Assembly (NCBI RefSeq): GCF_026000115.1
Contig: NZ_AP026867.1
Location: forward strand, 3,963,716 to 4,027,715
Length of the DNA: 64,000 nucleotides
DNA from: Aureispira anguillae
Lineage (GTDB): Bacteria; Bacteroidota; Bacteroidia; Chitinophagales; Saprospiraceae
Direction of reading: 5' to 3'
This document shows positions 45,367 through 53,998 of the stretch, piece by piece. Position 1 is the stretch's first letter, and each line of letters opens with the position of its first letter. The notes beneath the pieces are model-generated. The model was not told where the DNA came from. It worked only from the letters and a program-made list of their open reading frames with translations, and searched no databases. The translations under genes were made by a program, and so were the position numbers.

Positions 45367-45792
45367 TCAATGGACGCAATCAAGCCAATAACGCAAAGCC
45401 AATTTATAACTTTGTAAACCCAACCCCGAAATACTTCCAATACAATGAGGAGCAATAAAAGAATGATGGCGAATTTTTTCTCTCGCAAAAACATTGGATA
45501 TATGTACCTCTATAACAGGAGTAGTAATCCCTGCAATTGCGTCTGCCAAAGCCAAAGAGGTGTGTGTATAAGCTCCCGCATTTAATACAATTCCATCCCA
45601 TTCAAAACCAACCTCATGTAATTTATCAATTAGCTGCCCTTCTACATTACTTTGATAATATTGCAACTCTATTTGAGGAAATTCAACTTGCAGTTCTAAG
45701 TAGAAATCTTGAAAAGATGTGTTGCCATAAATTTCAGGCTCTCGTTTGCCCAATAAATTCAAGTTAGGGCCATTGATAATTAATATTTTCAT
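45367..45792 (-). CDS. aroQ: Type II 3-dehydroquinate dehydratase
   Basis: 141 residues, the usual length. Family motifs are all present: INGPNLNLLGKREPEIYG with catalytic Tyr22, QSNVEGQLIDKLHE, LNAGAYTHTSLALADA, and EVHISN with the catalytic His. It converts 3-dehydroquinate to 3-dehydroshikimate in the shikimate pathway, as a cytoplasmic dodecamer. It is the last gene of a tight three-gene unit, 3 bp after the phosphatase gene. Its partners in that unit are not shikimate genes. Confidence 0.96.
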   Translation of the reverse strand: MKILIINGPNLNLLGKREPEIYGNTSFQDFYLELQVEFPQIELQYYQSNVEGQLIDKLHEVGFEWDGIVLNAGAYTHTSLALADAIAGITTPVIEVHISNVFAREKIRHHSFIAPHCIGSISGLGLQSYKLALRYWLDCVH

Positions 45793-45795
45793 ACA

Positions 45796-46512
45796 CTAAA
45801 GAATAAGATCGATAGGTTGAGCGATTGGTCTAATCTCTTTTTCTAAATTTTTTTGTACATATAAAGTGTTATGAGTGATTTCTAATGCACAAAGATGCCC
45901 TAACCCTTCTATTTTTTTGTAGCAACAACCTCCATCAATATTAATAATCGTTTGTTCTCCATTTACGGCTTCCTGAATTGTTTTTAGAGCAACCGTAAGA
46001 TGCCCATGCACTTGCTTTTTTGATTGGATAGCTGTCGTTGATATTTCAATGTTTTGATTGTGAAAATAAGCCCTCGTATCACTAATAGGATAAGGTATAG
46101 AGGGGCTAAATCCAAGATGGGAAAAAATATGTGTTGGAGTCTCTATATAATAAGCCATTTTAGCACAAAAATCTAAATAAGCATATAAATCACCGTCCAT
46201 AAGATCATCAGCATGATAAGCATGCAAAAAATCTTCAAAAAAATCCATTCCACAACTGTAAGCTGTCAATAAATTATGTTCGTGATTTCCCTTAATGCAG
46301 TACAATTCATACTCTAATTCCAATTGCATTAGATAATCTAAGACTTTTCTGCTATCATTCCCTTTATTAATCACATCTCCTAAGAAGATTAATTGATCTT
46401 CTTGCTGCAAGTTGATTTGTTGAATCAGAGCAGATAAAGTTAAAAAACAACCGTGAACATCGCCAATAACAAATTGCCTTCCCTTTGGGGAATGGGATAA
46501 CTCTATTTTCAT
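45796..46512 (-). CDS. Calcineurin-like Ser/Thr protein phosphatase (PPP type)
   Basis: 238 residues with the metallophosphoesterase motifs GDVHGC, FLGDVINKG, IKGNHEHN and a later VHGHLTV. The order and spacing match small bacterial PrpA/PrpE-like or diadenosine-tetraphosphatase-like enzymes using two metal ions. The substrate could be phosphoproteins or Ap4A. It is 3 bp from both neighbours, in the order lipoprotein, phosphatase, aroQ. Confidence 0.88.
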   Translation of the reverse strand: MKIELSHSPKGRQFVIGDVHGCFLTLSALIQQINLQQEDQLIFLGDVINKGNDSRKVLDYLMQLELEYELYCIKGNHEHNLLTAYSCGMDFFEDFLHAYHADDLMDGDLYAYLDFCAKMAYYIETPTHIFSHLGFSPSIPYPISDTRAYFHNQNIEISTTAIQSKKQVHGHLTVALKTIQEAVNGEQTIINIDGGCCYKKIEGLGHLCALEITHNTLYVQKNLEKEIRPIAQPIDLIL

Positions 46513-46515
46513 ATT

Positions 46516-47184
46516 TTACAATTCTACCAACGGATAAAGTACATGCTCAGGAATCCATCCCAATCGATGATCTCCCTCCATCATTTCTACCAAAACCCAA
46601 TTATTCCGTTTTTCTTGAATCGCTACAACAGTTCCTTGTAACAATTGATATTCTGACGCAGCGCTTTCTAGGCTAGGCTTGCTATAAAATGTTGTAGCAT
46701 GCTGAATCATACGAATAGCAGACCATTCCTTTTTGGTATCTAGCACAACAGAATGCCCTATTTTGTCTGTAAACTCTGTTGTACAAACCTCTTGAGGCAA
46801 TTGATCCAATTGGGCAATAATAGCATCTCCCAGAAATTTAAACTTACCACGAATAGGAGCCTTGGTACTGATCGGGTTATAACAGATGACTTGAATAGGG
46901 TTTTGGGTACCTATTCGCCCCTCAAAAAAAAACAAACAATTTTTGTCTTTGGGTGCAGTGGGGTCTCTATAAACTCCCGTTAACTCATCTCCTTTTATTC
47001 CTATCTGCATTTCATAATAATCCCCTGCAATAACATAAACGTTAATTGCATCTAGCTCTGATTGAGTCCAAGTAGTTTTGGTTGGCGGTTTAGTGGAATA
47101 TTGAGGCTCAGTATTACATCCTACCAGACAAAAGGCAAAACAAAACAAGCCCCAAGATAAGAATTGGGAATAAAAAGGGTACAT
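46516..47184 (-). CDS. Lipoprotein with C-terminal SH3-like domain
   Basis: 222 residues with a lipobox (FCLVGC, cysteine about residue 23). The middle has a YYEMQIGIKGDELTGVY segment of unknown type. The C-terminal 55 residues look like a bacterial SH3 domain (YQLLQGTVVAIQEKRNNWVL, then GWIPEHVL), which in periplasmic proteins may bind peptidoglycan. It heads the three-gene operon with the phosphatase and aroQ. Confidence 0.72.
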   Translation of the reverse strand: MYPFYSQFLSWGLFCFAFCLVGCNTEPQYSTKPPTKTTWTQSELDAINVYVIAGDYYEMQIGIKGDELTGVYRDPTAPKDKNCLFFFEGRIGTQNPIQVICYNPISTKAPIRGKFKFLGDAIIAQLDQLPQEVCTTEFTDKIGHSVVLDTKKEWSAIRMIQHATTFYSKPSLESAASEYQLLQGTVVAIQEKRNNWVLVEMMEGDHRLGWIPEHVLYPLVEL

Positions 47185-47222
47185 AAACTTAGGTTATAAA
47201 TGGTTTACTACAATATGTTTAG

Positions 47223-47357
47223 TACACTGTCCTTTAAGCAGGTAATCTCACGATAGATTTTGATGATAGTTGAGGCGACTTGGAGCTTGATAAGCTTCGT
47301 GAGCAGAGCCAACAACAACAAACAAAAGCTAGGCTTAAAAATTTAGAGGACAATGTA
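47223..47357. repeat. Segment bounded by imperfect 11-bp inverted repeats
   Basis: TACACTGTCCT (47223-47233) and AGGACAATGTA (47347-47357) pair in 10 of 11 positions. The enclosed 113 bp is less AT-rich than its surroundings and has no gene. It may be a small mobile remnant or chance. Confidence 0.3.
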
Positions 47358-47358
47358 T

Positions 47359-47628
47359 TTAGTCTTCCATGCTAAAAAAAAGACCATTGACAGCTTCCAC
47401 GGCTTTGATTTCGGGAACAAAAGACTTAACGGTATGCTCTACTCCTCCTTTCATTGTCATCGTACTCATAGAGCAAGTCTCACAATTCCCCAGCCATCTA
47501 AACCTAAGCACCATATCATCTGTCAACTCTACAATTTCAATATCACCTCCATCGGTTTCTAAATGAGGGCGCAACGTAGTAAGTGCCTGCTCCACTCTTT
47601 GTAATATTTTTTCTTTTTCTAAACTCAT
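47359..47628 (-). CDS. NifU C-terminal-domain protein (Fe-S scaffold)
   Basis: 89 residues from ATG at 47628 (a TTG lies three codons upstream). It is a single NifU/Nfu domain: LRPHLETDGGDIEIVEL, then GNCETCSMSTMTMKGGVEHT, with the CxxC that holds a bridging Fe-S cluster. Such proteins deliver [4Fe-4S] clusters to target enzymes. The Mrp-type carrier gene lies just upstream on the same strand, a common Bacteroidota pairing, so the two act in one maturation route. Confidence 0.92.
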   Translation of the reverse strand: MSLEKEKILQRVEQALTTLRPHLETDGGDIEIVELTDDMVLRFRWLGNCETCSMSTMTMKGGVEHTVKSFVPEIKAVEAVNGLFFSMED

Positions 47629-47695
47629 ATCATTCAATTTGATTTTTAAACCATTTGAGGATTAATCATCCTCTTTTTTTATGCTATAGACAACA

Positions 47696-48790
47696 TTAAG
47701 TAGTCTTTACTACTTTTGTTTGTTCTAGCATTTCATTTCGTACTGCAACTTGACGCAACACGTTTTGAGCTACTTTCATGAATGCTTCTTTGGCAATGGG
47801 TTCGTTCCCTACAGCAGCAGGTACACCAGTATCTCCTCCTTCTCGAATTCCCTGAACAATAGGCACCTGCCCCAACAACATGGTATTGGCCTCTTTTGCC
47901 AAGCGTTTTCCTCCTCCTTGTCCAAAAATATAGTATTTGTTATTGGGTAGTTCTTTGGGGGTAAACCAAGCCATATTTTCGACTACGCCCAAGATCGGAA
48001 CATTAATATTTTCTAATCTAAACATATTCATCCCCTTAATCGCATCGGTATAGGCCACTTCCTGAGGTGTTGTTACCATCACGATTCCTGTAACGGGAAC
48101 CGTTTGCACCAAAGTCAGATGAATATCTCCTGTCCCTGGAGGCAAATCAAGAATTAAAAAATCCAACTTAGGCCACATACATTCCTGAAAGAACTGCTTG
48201 ACAATTCCTCCTAAACGGGGACCTCGTAAAACAACAGCCTGCTGAGGTTCTATCATATAACCAATAGAAATAGTTGGGATTCCATATTTCTCAATGGGCA
48301 CCATCTTGGGCTTCCCGTGAACATCTTGAATACGAGGGCGTTTGCCTTGCATTCCCAACATAGTAGGAATAGAAGGACCATACAAATCTACATCCATCAA
48401 GCCTACGCTTGCCCCCATTTCTTTTAAGGAGAGTGCCAAGTTAACCGCTACCGTAGATTTTCCTACCCCTCCTTTTCCCGATGCTACAGCTATAATATTC
48501 TTAATATGAGGAACAGGACTTTGGGGCTGATTGCTCCCCCCCCCTTCTCTAGGCTTGGAATGAATATGCACCTCTGCATTAGGATAAACCTCATTGACAG
48601 CAGCAATACAAGCAAATGTCAATTGGTTTTTTATTGGAGATTTTATCGAAGGGACAATTATGGTAAAACTAATATCATTGCCCTTCACTTGTAAATTTTC
48701 AACCATACGCACCGTAATGATGTCCTGCCCTGTTTCAGGATCCTTAACACTACGTAATGCTTCTATTATTTGTTGTTTATCTAATTCCAT
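47696..48790 (-). CDS. mrp: Mrp/ApbC/NBP35-family Fe-S carrier ATPase
   Basis: 364 residues: an N-terminal MIP18/DUF59 domain (LRSVKDPETGQDIITVRMVE) and a MinD-like ATPase with the deviant Walker A GKGGVGKST (105-113), DVDLYGPSIPTMLG, and DLPPGTGDIHL. At the place where many Mrp proteins carry CPxCG the sequence reads ENMAWFTPKELPNNKYYIFG, so the CxxC is absent, as in other Bacteroidota members. It carries clusters to apoproteins. A minus-strand -7 element lies about 100 bp upstream. Confidence 0.93.
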   Translation of the reverse strand: MELDKQQIIEALRSVKDPETGQDIITVRMVENLQVKGNDISFTIIVPSIKSPIKNQLTFACIAAVNEVYPNAEVHIHSKPREGGGSNQPQSPVPHIKNIIAVASGKGGVGKSTVAVNLALSLKEMGASVGLMDVDLYGPSIPTMLGMQGKRPRIQDVHGKPKMVPIEKYGIPTISIGYMIEPQQAVVLRGPRLGGIVKQFFQECMWPKLDFLILDLPPGTGDIHLTLVQTVPVTGIVMVTTPQEVAYTDAIKGMNMFRLENINVPILGVVENMAWFTPKELPNNKYYIFGQGGGKRLAKEANTMLLGQVPIVQGIREGGDTGVPAAVGNEPIAKEAFMKVAQNVLRQVAVRNEMLEQTKVVKTT

Positions 48791-48891
48791 TTTTTAATTC
48801 CTTAATCTCTGAATTTACATTAACTTGCCATTTATTGGTGTAATTTTGTGGTTCTAATTAAATTTTCACACCAGCTCCTGTTAGAATACAA

Positions 48892-48899
48892 CAAAGATA
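48892..48899 (-). promoter_or_regulatory. -7 element (TATCTTTG, minus strand) of mrp
   Basis: Match to TAnnTTTG about 100 bp before the start at 48790. No clear TTG at -33. Confidence 0.55.
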
Positions 48900-48961
48900 C
48901 GAATTTATAGTTGCAATTTTATAACTTCGTTTAGAACTTGTCTAATTCTAAAAACAACACC

Positions 48962-50236
48962 ATGCGTCAAATTTTCCACCTTTGCATTTTTATAGGAATA
49001 TGTGTTTTCTTTATAGCTTGTTCCTCTCCCTCTAAAGAGGTAAGTCAATCTCAACAATCTGCCTTAAAAAAATGGCTAGCCTTAGCCCCTAATGCCCGTC
49101 CAGATCTTTCTAAAGAAGCTTTTGCGACCAACGATTGTTCTTCTGAAGAAATAAAAACAGCACTTCAATTACTTTGTACAGCGCAACAACAACAAGATGC
49201 CTCAACATTGGAAAAAGGCTGGAAAGAGAAAGTCTTTCAATACAAAACCTATAAAATGCCTTTTAAAATAAAGACCTTTGGCAAAGCACCTAAAGACGGT
49301 CGAAGCCTCTTTATTTCTATGCATGGTGGAGGGGGTACTCTTCCTGAGGTCAATGACCAGCAATGGGAAAATCAGATTCGTTTGTATCAGCCTAAAGAGG
49401 GCGTTTACATCGCACCTAGAGCACCTACAAACAGTTGGAACCTTTGGCATCAAGCCCATATTGATCCATTGTTAGATCAACTCATCAAAGCAGCCGTTCT
49501 CTTTGCCAATGTTAACCCCAATAAGGTTTACTTGACTGGCTATTCCGCTGGTGGTGATGGCACCTTCCAATTGGCGCCTAGAATGGCCGATCGTTTTGCA
49601 GCAGCAGCAATGATGGCTGGACACCCTAATGAAACCACTCCTGATGGATTGCGAAATCTCCCATTTGCAATTTTTATGGGAGCATTAGATTCGGCTTATC
49701 ACAGAAACCAATTGGCCAAAGACTGGAACCTGTTGTTGGATAGTTTGCAAAATTTAGATCCCCAAGGCTACAAACACCATGTACAAGTTGTTGAAGGCAA
49801 GGGGCATTGGATGGATCGTGTGGATACAAGTGGCATTAATTGGATGATGCAATTTACTAGAAATCCTATCCCTAAAAAAATTGTTTGGAAACAAGACGAC
49901 TGTCATCAAGATCGCTTTTATTGGTTAAAGGTTCCTACAGATAAAATTGAAACGGGCAAACGCATTGTTGTAGAACGTCAGCAAAATACCATCCATATTT
50001 TAGAAAATTATAGCTCAGTGCTCAACATTGGGTTGAACGATCAGATGGTTAATTTAGACCAACCTATCATCATTCAATATCAAGGGAAAGTGCTTTTTGA
50101 AGCAAAAATTCCTAGAACAATTCTAAACCTTCACCAATCCCTTACGGATCGAATGGATCAGCATCTTGCTTTTTGTAGCCAAGTGTTTGTGCTCGATAAT
50201 AACAAAGTAAGTTTGAAGATGCCTTCTGCTAAATAA
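48962..50236 (+). CDS. Alpha/beta-hydrolase lipoprotein (esterase/depolymerase-like)
   Basis: 424 residues from ATG at 48962; the upstream TTG at 48938 would spoil the signal. It has a lipobox (VFFIACSS). The hydrolase core shows MHGGGGT (oxyanion region), the nucleophile elbow GYSAGGDG with Ser195, and a late His in KGHWMDR. It resembles PHB-depolymerase/LpqC-like and phospholipase/carboxylesterase-type enzymes. A C-terminal beta domain of about 110 residues follows (residues 305-424). It is anchored at the membrane, facing outward. The substrate is unknown. Confidence 0.8.
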   Translation: MRQIFHLCIFIGICVFFIACSSPSKEVSQSQQSALKKWLALAPNARPDLSKEAFATNDCSSEEIKTALQLLCTAQQQQDASTLEKGWKEKVFQYKTYKMPFKIKTFGKAPKDGRSLFISMHGGGGTLPEVNDQQWENQIRLYQPKEGVYIAPRAPTNSWNLWHQAHIDPLLDQLIKAAVLFANVNPNKVYLTGYSAGGDGTFQLAPRMADRFAAAAMMAGHPNETTPDGLRNLPFAIFMGALDSAYHRNQLAKDWNLLLDSLQNLDPQGYKHHVQVVEGKGHWMDRVDTSGINWMMQFTRNPIPKKIVWKQDDCHQDRFYWLKVPTDKIETGKRIVVERQQNTIHILENYSSVLNIGLNDQMVNLDQPIIIQYQGKVLFEAKIPRTILNLHQSLTDRMDQHLAFCSQVFVLDNNKVSLKMPSAK

Positions 50237-50247
50237 TTTATAGCTGT

Positions 50248-50281
50248 AACACAGACGCTTTGTTATTGTCTGGTGTTTTTT
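50248..50281 (+). terminator. Intrinsic terminator
   Basis: AACACAGAC (50248-50256) pairs with GTCTGGTGTT, one base bulged, followed by a T-run. Confidence 0.7.
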
Positions 50282-50318
50282 ACCAAACTAATGTTTATAA
50301 TTCATCATTTAAATACCA

Positions 50319-50326
50319 TACCTTTG
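50319..50326 (+). promoter_or_regulatory. -7 element (TACCTTTG) of the RhlE-like gene
   Basis: Match to TAnnTTTG 20 bp before the ATG at 50346, implying a very short leader. Confidence 0.65.
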
Positions 50327-50345
50327 CGAAGCTAAAAAAAAGACA

Positions 50346-51617
50346 ATGAAATTTTCAGAATATAACATTACCCCCGAACTAAAAAAGAATCTGGATAAAT
50401 TAGGCTTCAAACGACCTACAGATATTCAATTTAAATCGATTCCTTATATCTTAAAAGGGGAAGATGTTTTGGCGATTGCCCAAACAGGAACAGGAAAAAC
50501 AGCTGCCTATGGCATTCCTATTATTCACAAATTGCAAAAATGGAAGGCAAAAGCAAGGCGCAAAGATGGCATCAAATGTTTGGTGATGGTTCCTACTCAT
50601 GAGTTGGCGATTCAGGTAACAGAAGTTTTGCAACAATTGGGAAAACATACGATGGTTCGTACGATTTGTATTTTTGGTGGTGTTGACCAAGATCCTCAAA
50701 TTGCTCTTTTGGACAAAGGTGCTGATATATTGGTTACCACTCCTGGGCGTATGTTTGATTTACGCAGCCAAGGCTACTTAGATTTGCATCGGGTAGAAAC
50801 TCTAATTCTTGACGAGGCCGATCACATGTTAGCAAAAGGCTTTATCAAGGATATAAAAGATGTTCTCCACTATTTGCCCAAACGTCGCCAAACCTTGTTT
50901 TTCTCTGCTACTATTGACAAAGATATTAAGCGGTTGGCCTATTCACTGATTCAAAGCAATGCTATTCGAATACAAATTGCGCCTAAAAACCCTGTCGCCA
51001 AGAATGTTTATCATAAGGTTGGTTTTATAGAAATGGACGATAAACGTTATTTCCTAGAACGTCTTTATCGTGAATACAAAAAAACTAAGATTTTGGTTTT
51101 TGTTCGAACAAAAGTTCGAGCAGAACGCCTTTTTAATGCCATGAAGCGAGTCAGCATTGATAGCATTACAATCCATGGTGACAAATCTCAAAAAGAACGC
51201 AACCATGCAATGGAGCAATTCAAATCAGGAGCGATACGACTTTTGATTGCTACCGATGTTAGTGCTAGAGGGGTAGATATTCCAAATGTTGATTATGTTG
51301 TCAATTACGACCTGCCAGAACAAGCCGAAAATTACGTGCATCGAGTTGGACGTACAGGGCGAGGCAATAACAAGGGGAACGCCATTTCATTTTGTAGCGA
51401 ACAGGAAAAAGAATTATTAGCAGACATTGAGTTTTATATTGGAGGAAAAATCGAAGTGGTTAATATCAATAAATTAGACTATGCCGACACTCTGGATTTT
51501 AGTAAAGATACCAAAGGGCTCAATTGGAAAGCATTAATTGCTGAAGAATTAAAAAAAATAGAAGAAGAAGAAAAGTTATATGGTAAAAAGCCCAGCAAAA
51601 AGAAAAAGAAGCGTTAA
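50346..51617 (+). CDS. DEAD-box RNA helicase (RhlE-like)
   Basis: 423 residues. The full motif set is present: Q-motif GFKRPTDIQ, AQTGTGKT (45-52), PTHEL, TTPGR, DEAD (156-159), SAT, ARGVDIPNV, and HRVGRTGRG. The C-terminal tail is short and Lys-rich (KKPSKKKKKR) without the DbpA domain of the DeaD-type protein at 18529, which fits the RhlE group. It acts in RNA remodelling, probably ribosome assembly or decay. Confidence 0.92.
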   Translation: MKFSEYNITPELKKNLDKLGFKRPTDIQFKSIPYILKGEDVLAIAQTGTGKTAAYGIPIIHKLQKWKAKARRKDGIKCLVMVPTHELAIQVTEVLQQLGKHTMVRTICIFGGVDQDPQIALLDKGADILVTTPGRMFDLRSQGYLDLHRVETLILDEADHMLAKGFIKDIKDVLHYLPKRRQTLFFSATIDKDIKRLAYSLIQSNAIRIQIAPKNPVAKNVYHKVGFIEMDDKRYFLERLYREYKKTKILVFVRTKVRAERLFNAMKRVSIDSITIHGDKSQKERNHAMEQFKSGAIRLLIATDVSARGVDIPNVDYVVNYDLPEQAENYVHRVGRTGRGNNKGNAISFCSEQEKELLADIEFYIGGKIEVVNINKLDYADTLDFSKDTKGLNWKALIAEELKKIEEEEKLYGKKPSKKKKKR

Positions 51618-51666
51618 TTTTTAGGGCTTTAATTTAACCGTTCTTAGAATTAAAACAGGCTAAAAG

Positions 51667-52215
51667 ATGAACAAATTAATCCAAAAATTAAGTGGCAAAC
51701 AAATTCTTTTGCTCTTTATTATCACTAATCTTGTTTACGCTTTTATGCTGTTGGTTACCATCCCCAAAACACTAGCTTTTTCTGAAGGGATAAAGATACT
51801 AGACATGATGCCCATGGGCTATGATGCCGCCTATATTCATACCCTATTAGAGACACTTGGGGAAAAAGGGCGTTCTGTTTATCTATATCAACAAGTTCCT
51901 GTAGATTTGATTTATCCCTTTCTTTTTGGATTTTGTTATTCTGCCCTAATTATCTATTGGCTCAAACAACTAAATCTCTTTCAGTCTTCCTTTAGGTGGC
52001 TCTCTTACCTCCCTATGCTGGCTGGCGCATTTGATTATTGTGAAAATGTTGGGATTATCACGCTACTCAGCAGCTATCCCGATTTATCCATGACAGTAAT
52101 GTCAATAACGAATATAGCTACCATTGTCAAAAGTATTACTACCGTTATTTCTTTCTTTGCCTTAATTTTACTTTTAATATTGCTTGGGATAAAAAAGGTA
52201 AAATCTAATGCATAA
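51667..52215 (+). CDS. Four-helix membrane protein, unknown
   Basis: 182 residues with four hydrophobic helices (ILLLFIITNLVYAFMLLVTI; LIYPFLFGFCYSALIIYWL; WLSYLPMLAGAFDYCENVGI; ITTVISFFALILLLILLGI). The layout, with an acidic-aromatic motif YDAAYIHTLLETLG in the first loop and FDYCEN in helix 3, is conserved-looking, but I cannot name a family. It follows the helicase gene by 49 bp and may be co-transcribed. Confidence 0.65.
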   Translation: MNKLIQKLSGKQILLLFIITNLVYAFMLLVTIPKTLAFSEGIKILDMMPMGYDAAYIHTLLETLGEKGRSVYLYQQVPVDLIYPFLFGFCYSALIIYWLKQLNLFQSSFRWLSYLPMLAGAFDYCENVGIITLLSSYPDLSMTVMSITNIATIVKSITTVISFFALILLLILLGIKKVKSNA

Positions 52216-52243
52216 GTTGAAACGCACACATTCCTCCCCCTTG

Positions 52244-52906
52244 CTATTTTTTGGCTTGCAACTTGTCGTATTCTCGAAATAGCTCTTTGCGACCAAAATC
52301 TTTGCAGATGGGACAATCGTTTGGGTTGTGTCCTCGAGCAGGACAATATTCTCGTCCAAAATAAATAATTTGCAAGTGCAATTTATTCCAACTCTCTTTA
52401 GGAAACAAACGTTTTAGATCCTTCTCCGTTTGTACGACATTTTTGCCATTGGTCAATTTCCAACGGTAGGCCAGACGATGAATGTGTGTATCCACAGGAA
52501 AAGCGGGCACGCCAAAGGCTTGGGACATCACAACAGAAGCCGTCTTATGCCCTACTCCTGGCAATTCCTCCAATGCTTCCATATTTTGGGGTACCTCTCC
52601 ATTATAACGGTCTATCAAAATCTTAGAAAGCTCAGAAATGGCTTTGGATTTGCGAGGAGACAGACCACAAGGGCGGATAATTGCCCTAATTTCGTCTACT
52701 GGGACTTTTGCCATTTCATAGGCATCCCCTGCCAAGTCAAAAAGCGCAGGCGTAACCGTATTTACCCTCGCATCGGTACATTGAGCAGATAACAAAACCG
52801 CTACCAATAAGGTATAAGGGTCTTTGTGTTCTAAAGGGATTGGTGTCTCAGGATACAATGCCTCTAAACGTTGATGTATTTCCTTAACAATTTCTGCCTT
52901 TTTCAT
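52244..52906 (-). CDS. nth: Endonuclease III, with incomplete Fe-S motif
   Basis: 220 residues. The helix-hairpin-helix (LPGVGHKTASVVMSQAFG) holds the catalytic Lys121, and Asp139 lies in FPVDTHIHR. Nth is a DNA glycosylase/AP lyase that removes oxidised pyrimidines. The cluster loop is odd: canonical Nth has C-x6-C-x2-C-x5-C, but here YCPARGHNPNDCPICKDF gives C-x9-C-x2-C with no fourth cysteine, so the [4Fe-4S] cluster is probably altered or lost. The gene follows a lipoprotein gene by 6 bp. Confidence 0.9.
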   Translation of the reverse strand: MKKAEIVKEIHQRLEALYPETPIPLEHKDPYTLLVAVLLSAQCTDARVNTVTPALFDLAGDAYEMAKVPVDEIRAIIRPCGLSPRKSKAISELSKILIDRYNGEVPQNMEALEELPGVGHKTASVVMSQAFGVPAFPVDTHIHRLAYRWKLTNGKNVVQTEKDLKRLFPKESWNKLHLQIIYFGREYCPARGHNPNDCPICKDFGRKELFREYDKLQAKK

Positions 52907-52912
52907 AAGAGC

Positions 52913-53659
52913 TTATTTTAATATAAATATTCGCTTTTCTAAATTAGCATCCAGTTTTCGTCCTGCTTTGGTTTCCTCTTCTACAAATTCTATAATTGCA
53001 TTTCTAAACAAAACTCCTGTAGCAATTTGCTTTTTGTCTTTTAAAAAGGAACATTTATCCCCTCCGTTAGCAATATAATCATTGGTTGCCAAACTATAAA
53101 CACGATCTTTTTCTACTTTTCGCCCATTTATACGCACATCAATGGCTTTGTTTCGATGTGCTGTCATCTTAACTTGTCGGCTAATGGGCCAGCCTTCATT
53201 TGTTGCAATATGGTTAAACAAGGCAATGAGCTCACTTCCCTTCATTTCTACAACAACCAATAAATTATCAAAGGGCATTAACTCAAACAGTTTGCCTTTT
53301 GTTATAGAACCTGCTGGCAAAGAAGGAATTCTCAAACCGCCATAATTGAGTACCGCAAAATCAATTTTACGCTTTAGATAATCTTCACACTTTTTATGCA
53401 CCAAATCTGCGGCCCAATTCCCCAAAGTAGATTCAGGCTTTGCTTTGGTCAACATTTTCGCAGTCTCTCCAATAACGGCATTCATATCCTCCTCCAACTC
53501 CTTTTTATAAGGAGCAATCATCGCTGTTATCGCAGGATCCTTCCCCTCTAATTCTTTTACTTCTTGATAATGATGATCTGATTTCACCAAATGAGTTTGC
53601 GGCTGACAAGCCCCAAATAACAAAATACAACAGAGGGATAAAAAGGTAGATTTAAACAT
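52913..53659 (-). CDS. 5'-nucleotidase C-terminal-domain lipoprotein
   Basis: 248 residues with a lipobox (LLFGACQ). The whole mature part is the C-terminal domain of UshA-type 5'-nucleotidases (NYGGLRIPSLPAGSITKGKL, FELMPFDNLLVV, and ATNDYIANGGDKCSFL), with no metallophosphoesterase domain. In Bacteroidota the catalytic domain is often a separate neighbouring gene, but here it is not adjacent: nth follows by 6 bp. The split half may therefore work with a distant partner or bind nucleosides alone. Confidence 0.85.
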   Translation of the reverse strand: MFKSTFLSLCCILLFGACQPQTHLVKSDHHYQEVKELEGKDPAITAMIAPYKKELEEDMNAVIGETAKMLTKAKPESTLGNWAADLVHKKCEDYLKRKIDFAVLNYGGLRIPSLPAGSITKGKLFELMPFDNLLVVVEMKGSELIALFNHIATNEGWPISRQVKMTAHRNKAIDVRINGRKVEKDRVYSLATNDYIANGGDKCSFLKDKKQIATGVLFRNAIIEFVEEETKAGRKLDANLEKRIFILK

Positions 53660-53824
53660 ACAGAATCAATTGGATTGAAATAATATTAGGTACCAACTAA
53701 AAAGTAGGTCCTCTTCAAACGAACAAAAGCGCATAATACTAAAAAAAAGCAGAAGCACTTCTTTCTTATTATCAAAAATAAATTATTTCTGCTAAAAAAA
53801 TAAAATGCCCACTATCTAAAATAA

Positions 53825-53985
53825 TACTCCATTGATTAGCTATGTTGCTAGGCATTCCAGTTGGTACATAGTACCAAGCTACTCGTGCACTACGTTTATG
53901 TGGTAGCTGTGCTGTTGGCAGCCTTGTTGGTTATATTCATGATCGTGAGTCAGCAAGCTGGGTTTATGTGATTTCCAACAGAGTA
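53825..53985. repeat. Mosaic palindromic repeat, copy 4 (longest)
   Basis: Arms TACTCCATT (53825-53833) and AACAGAGTA (53977-53985) pair with two mismatches. The interior includes the 40-bp module at 53859-53898 (36 of 40 identical to the complement of 27146-27185) and TCGTGAGTCAGCAAGCTGGG (like 21326). It fills most of the 394-bp gap 53660-54053. Confidence 0.75.
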
Positions 53986-53998
53986 ATGCTAAAAACAA

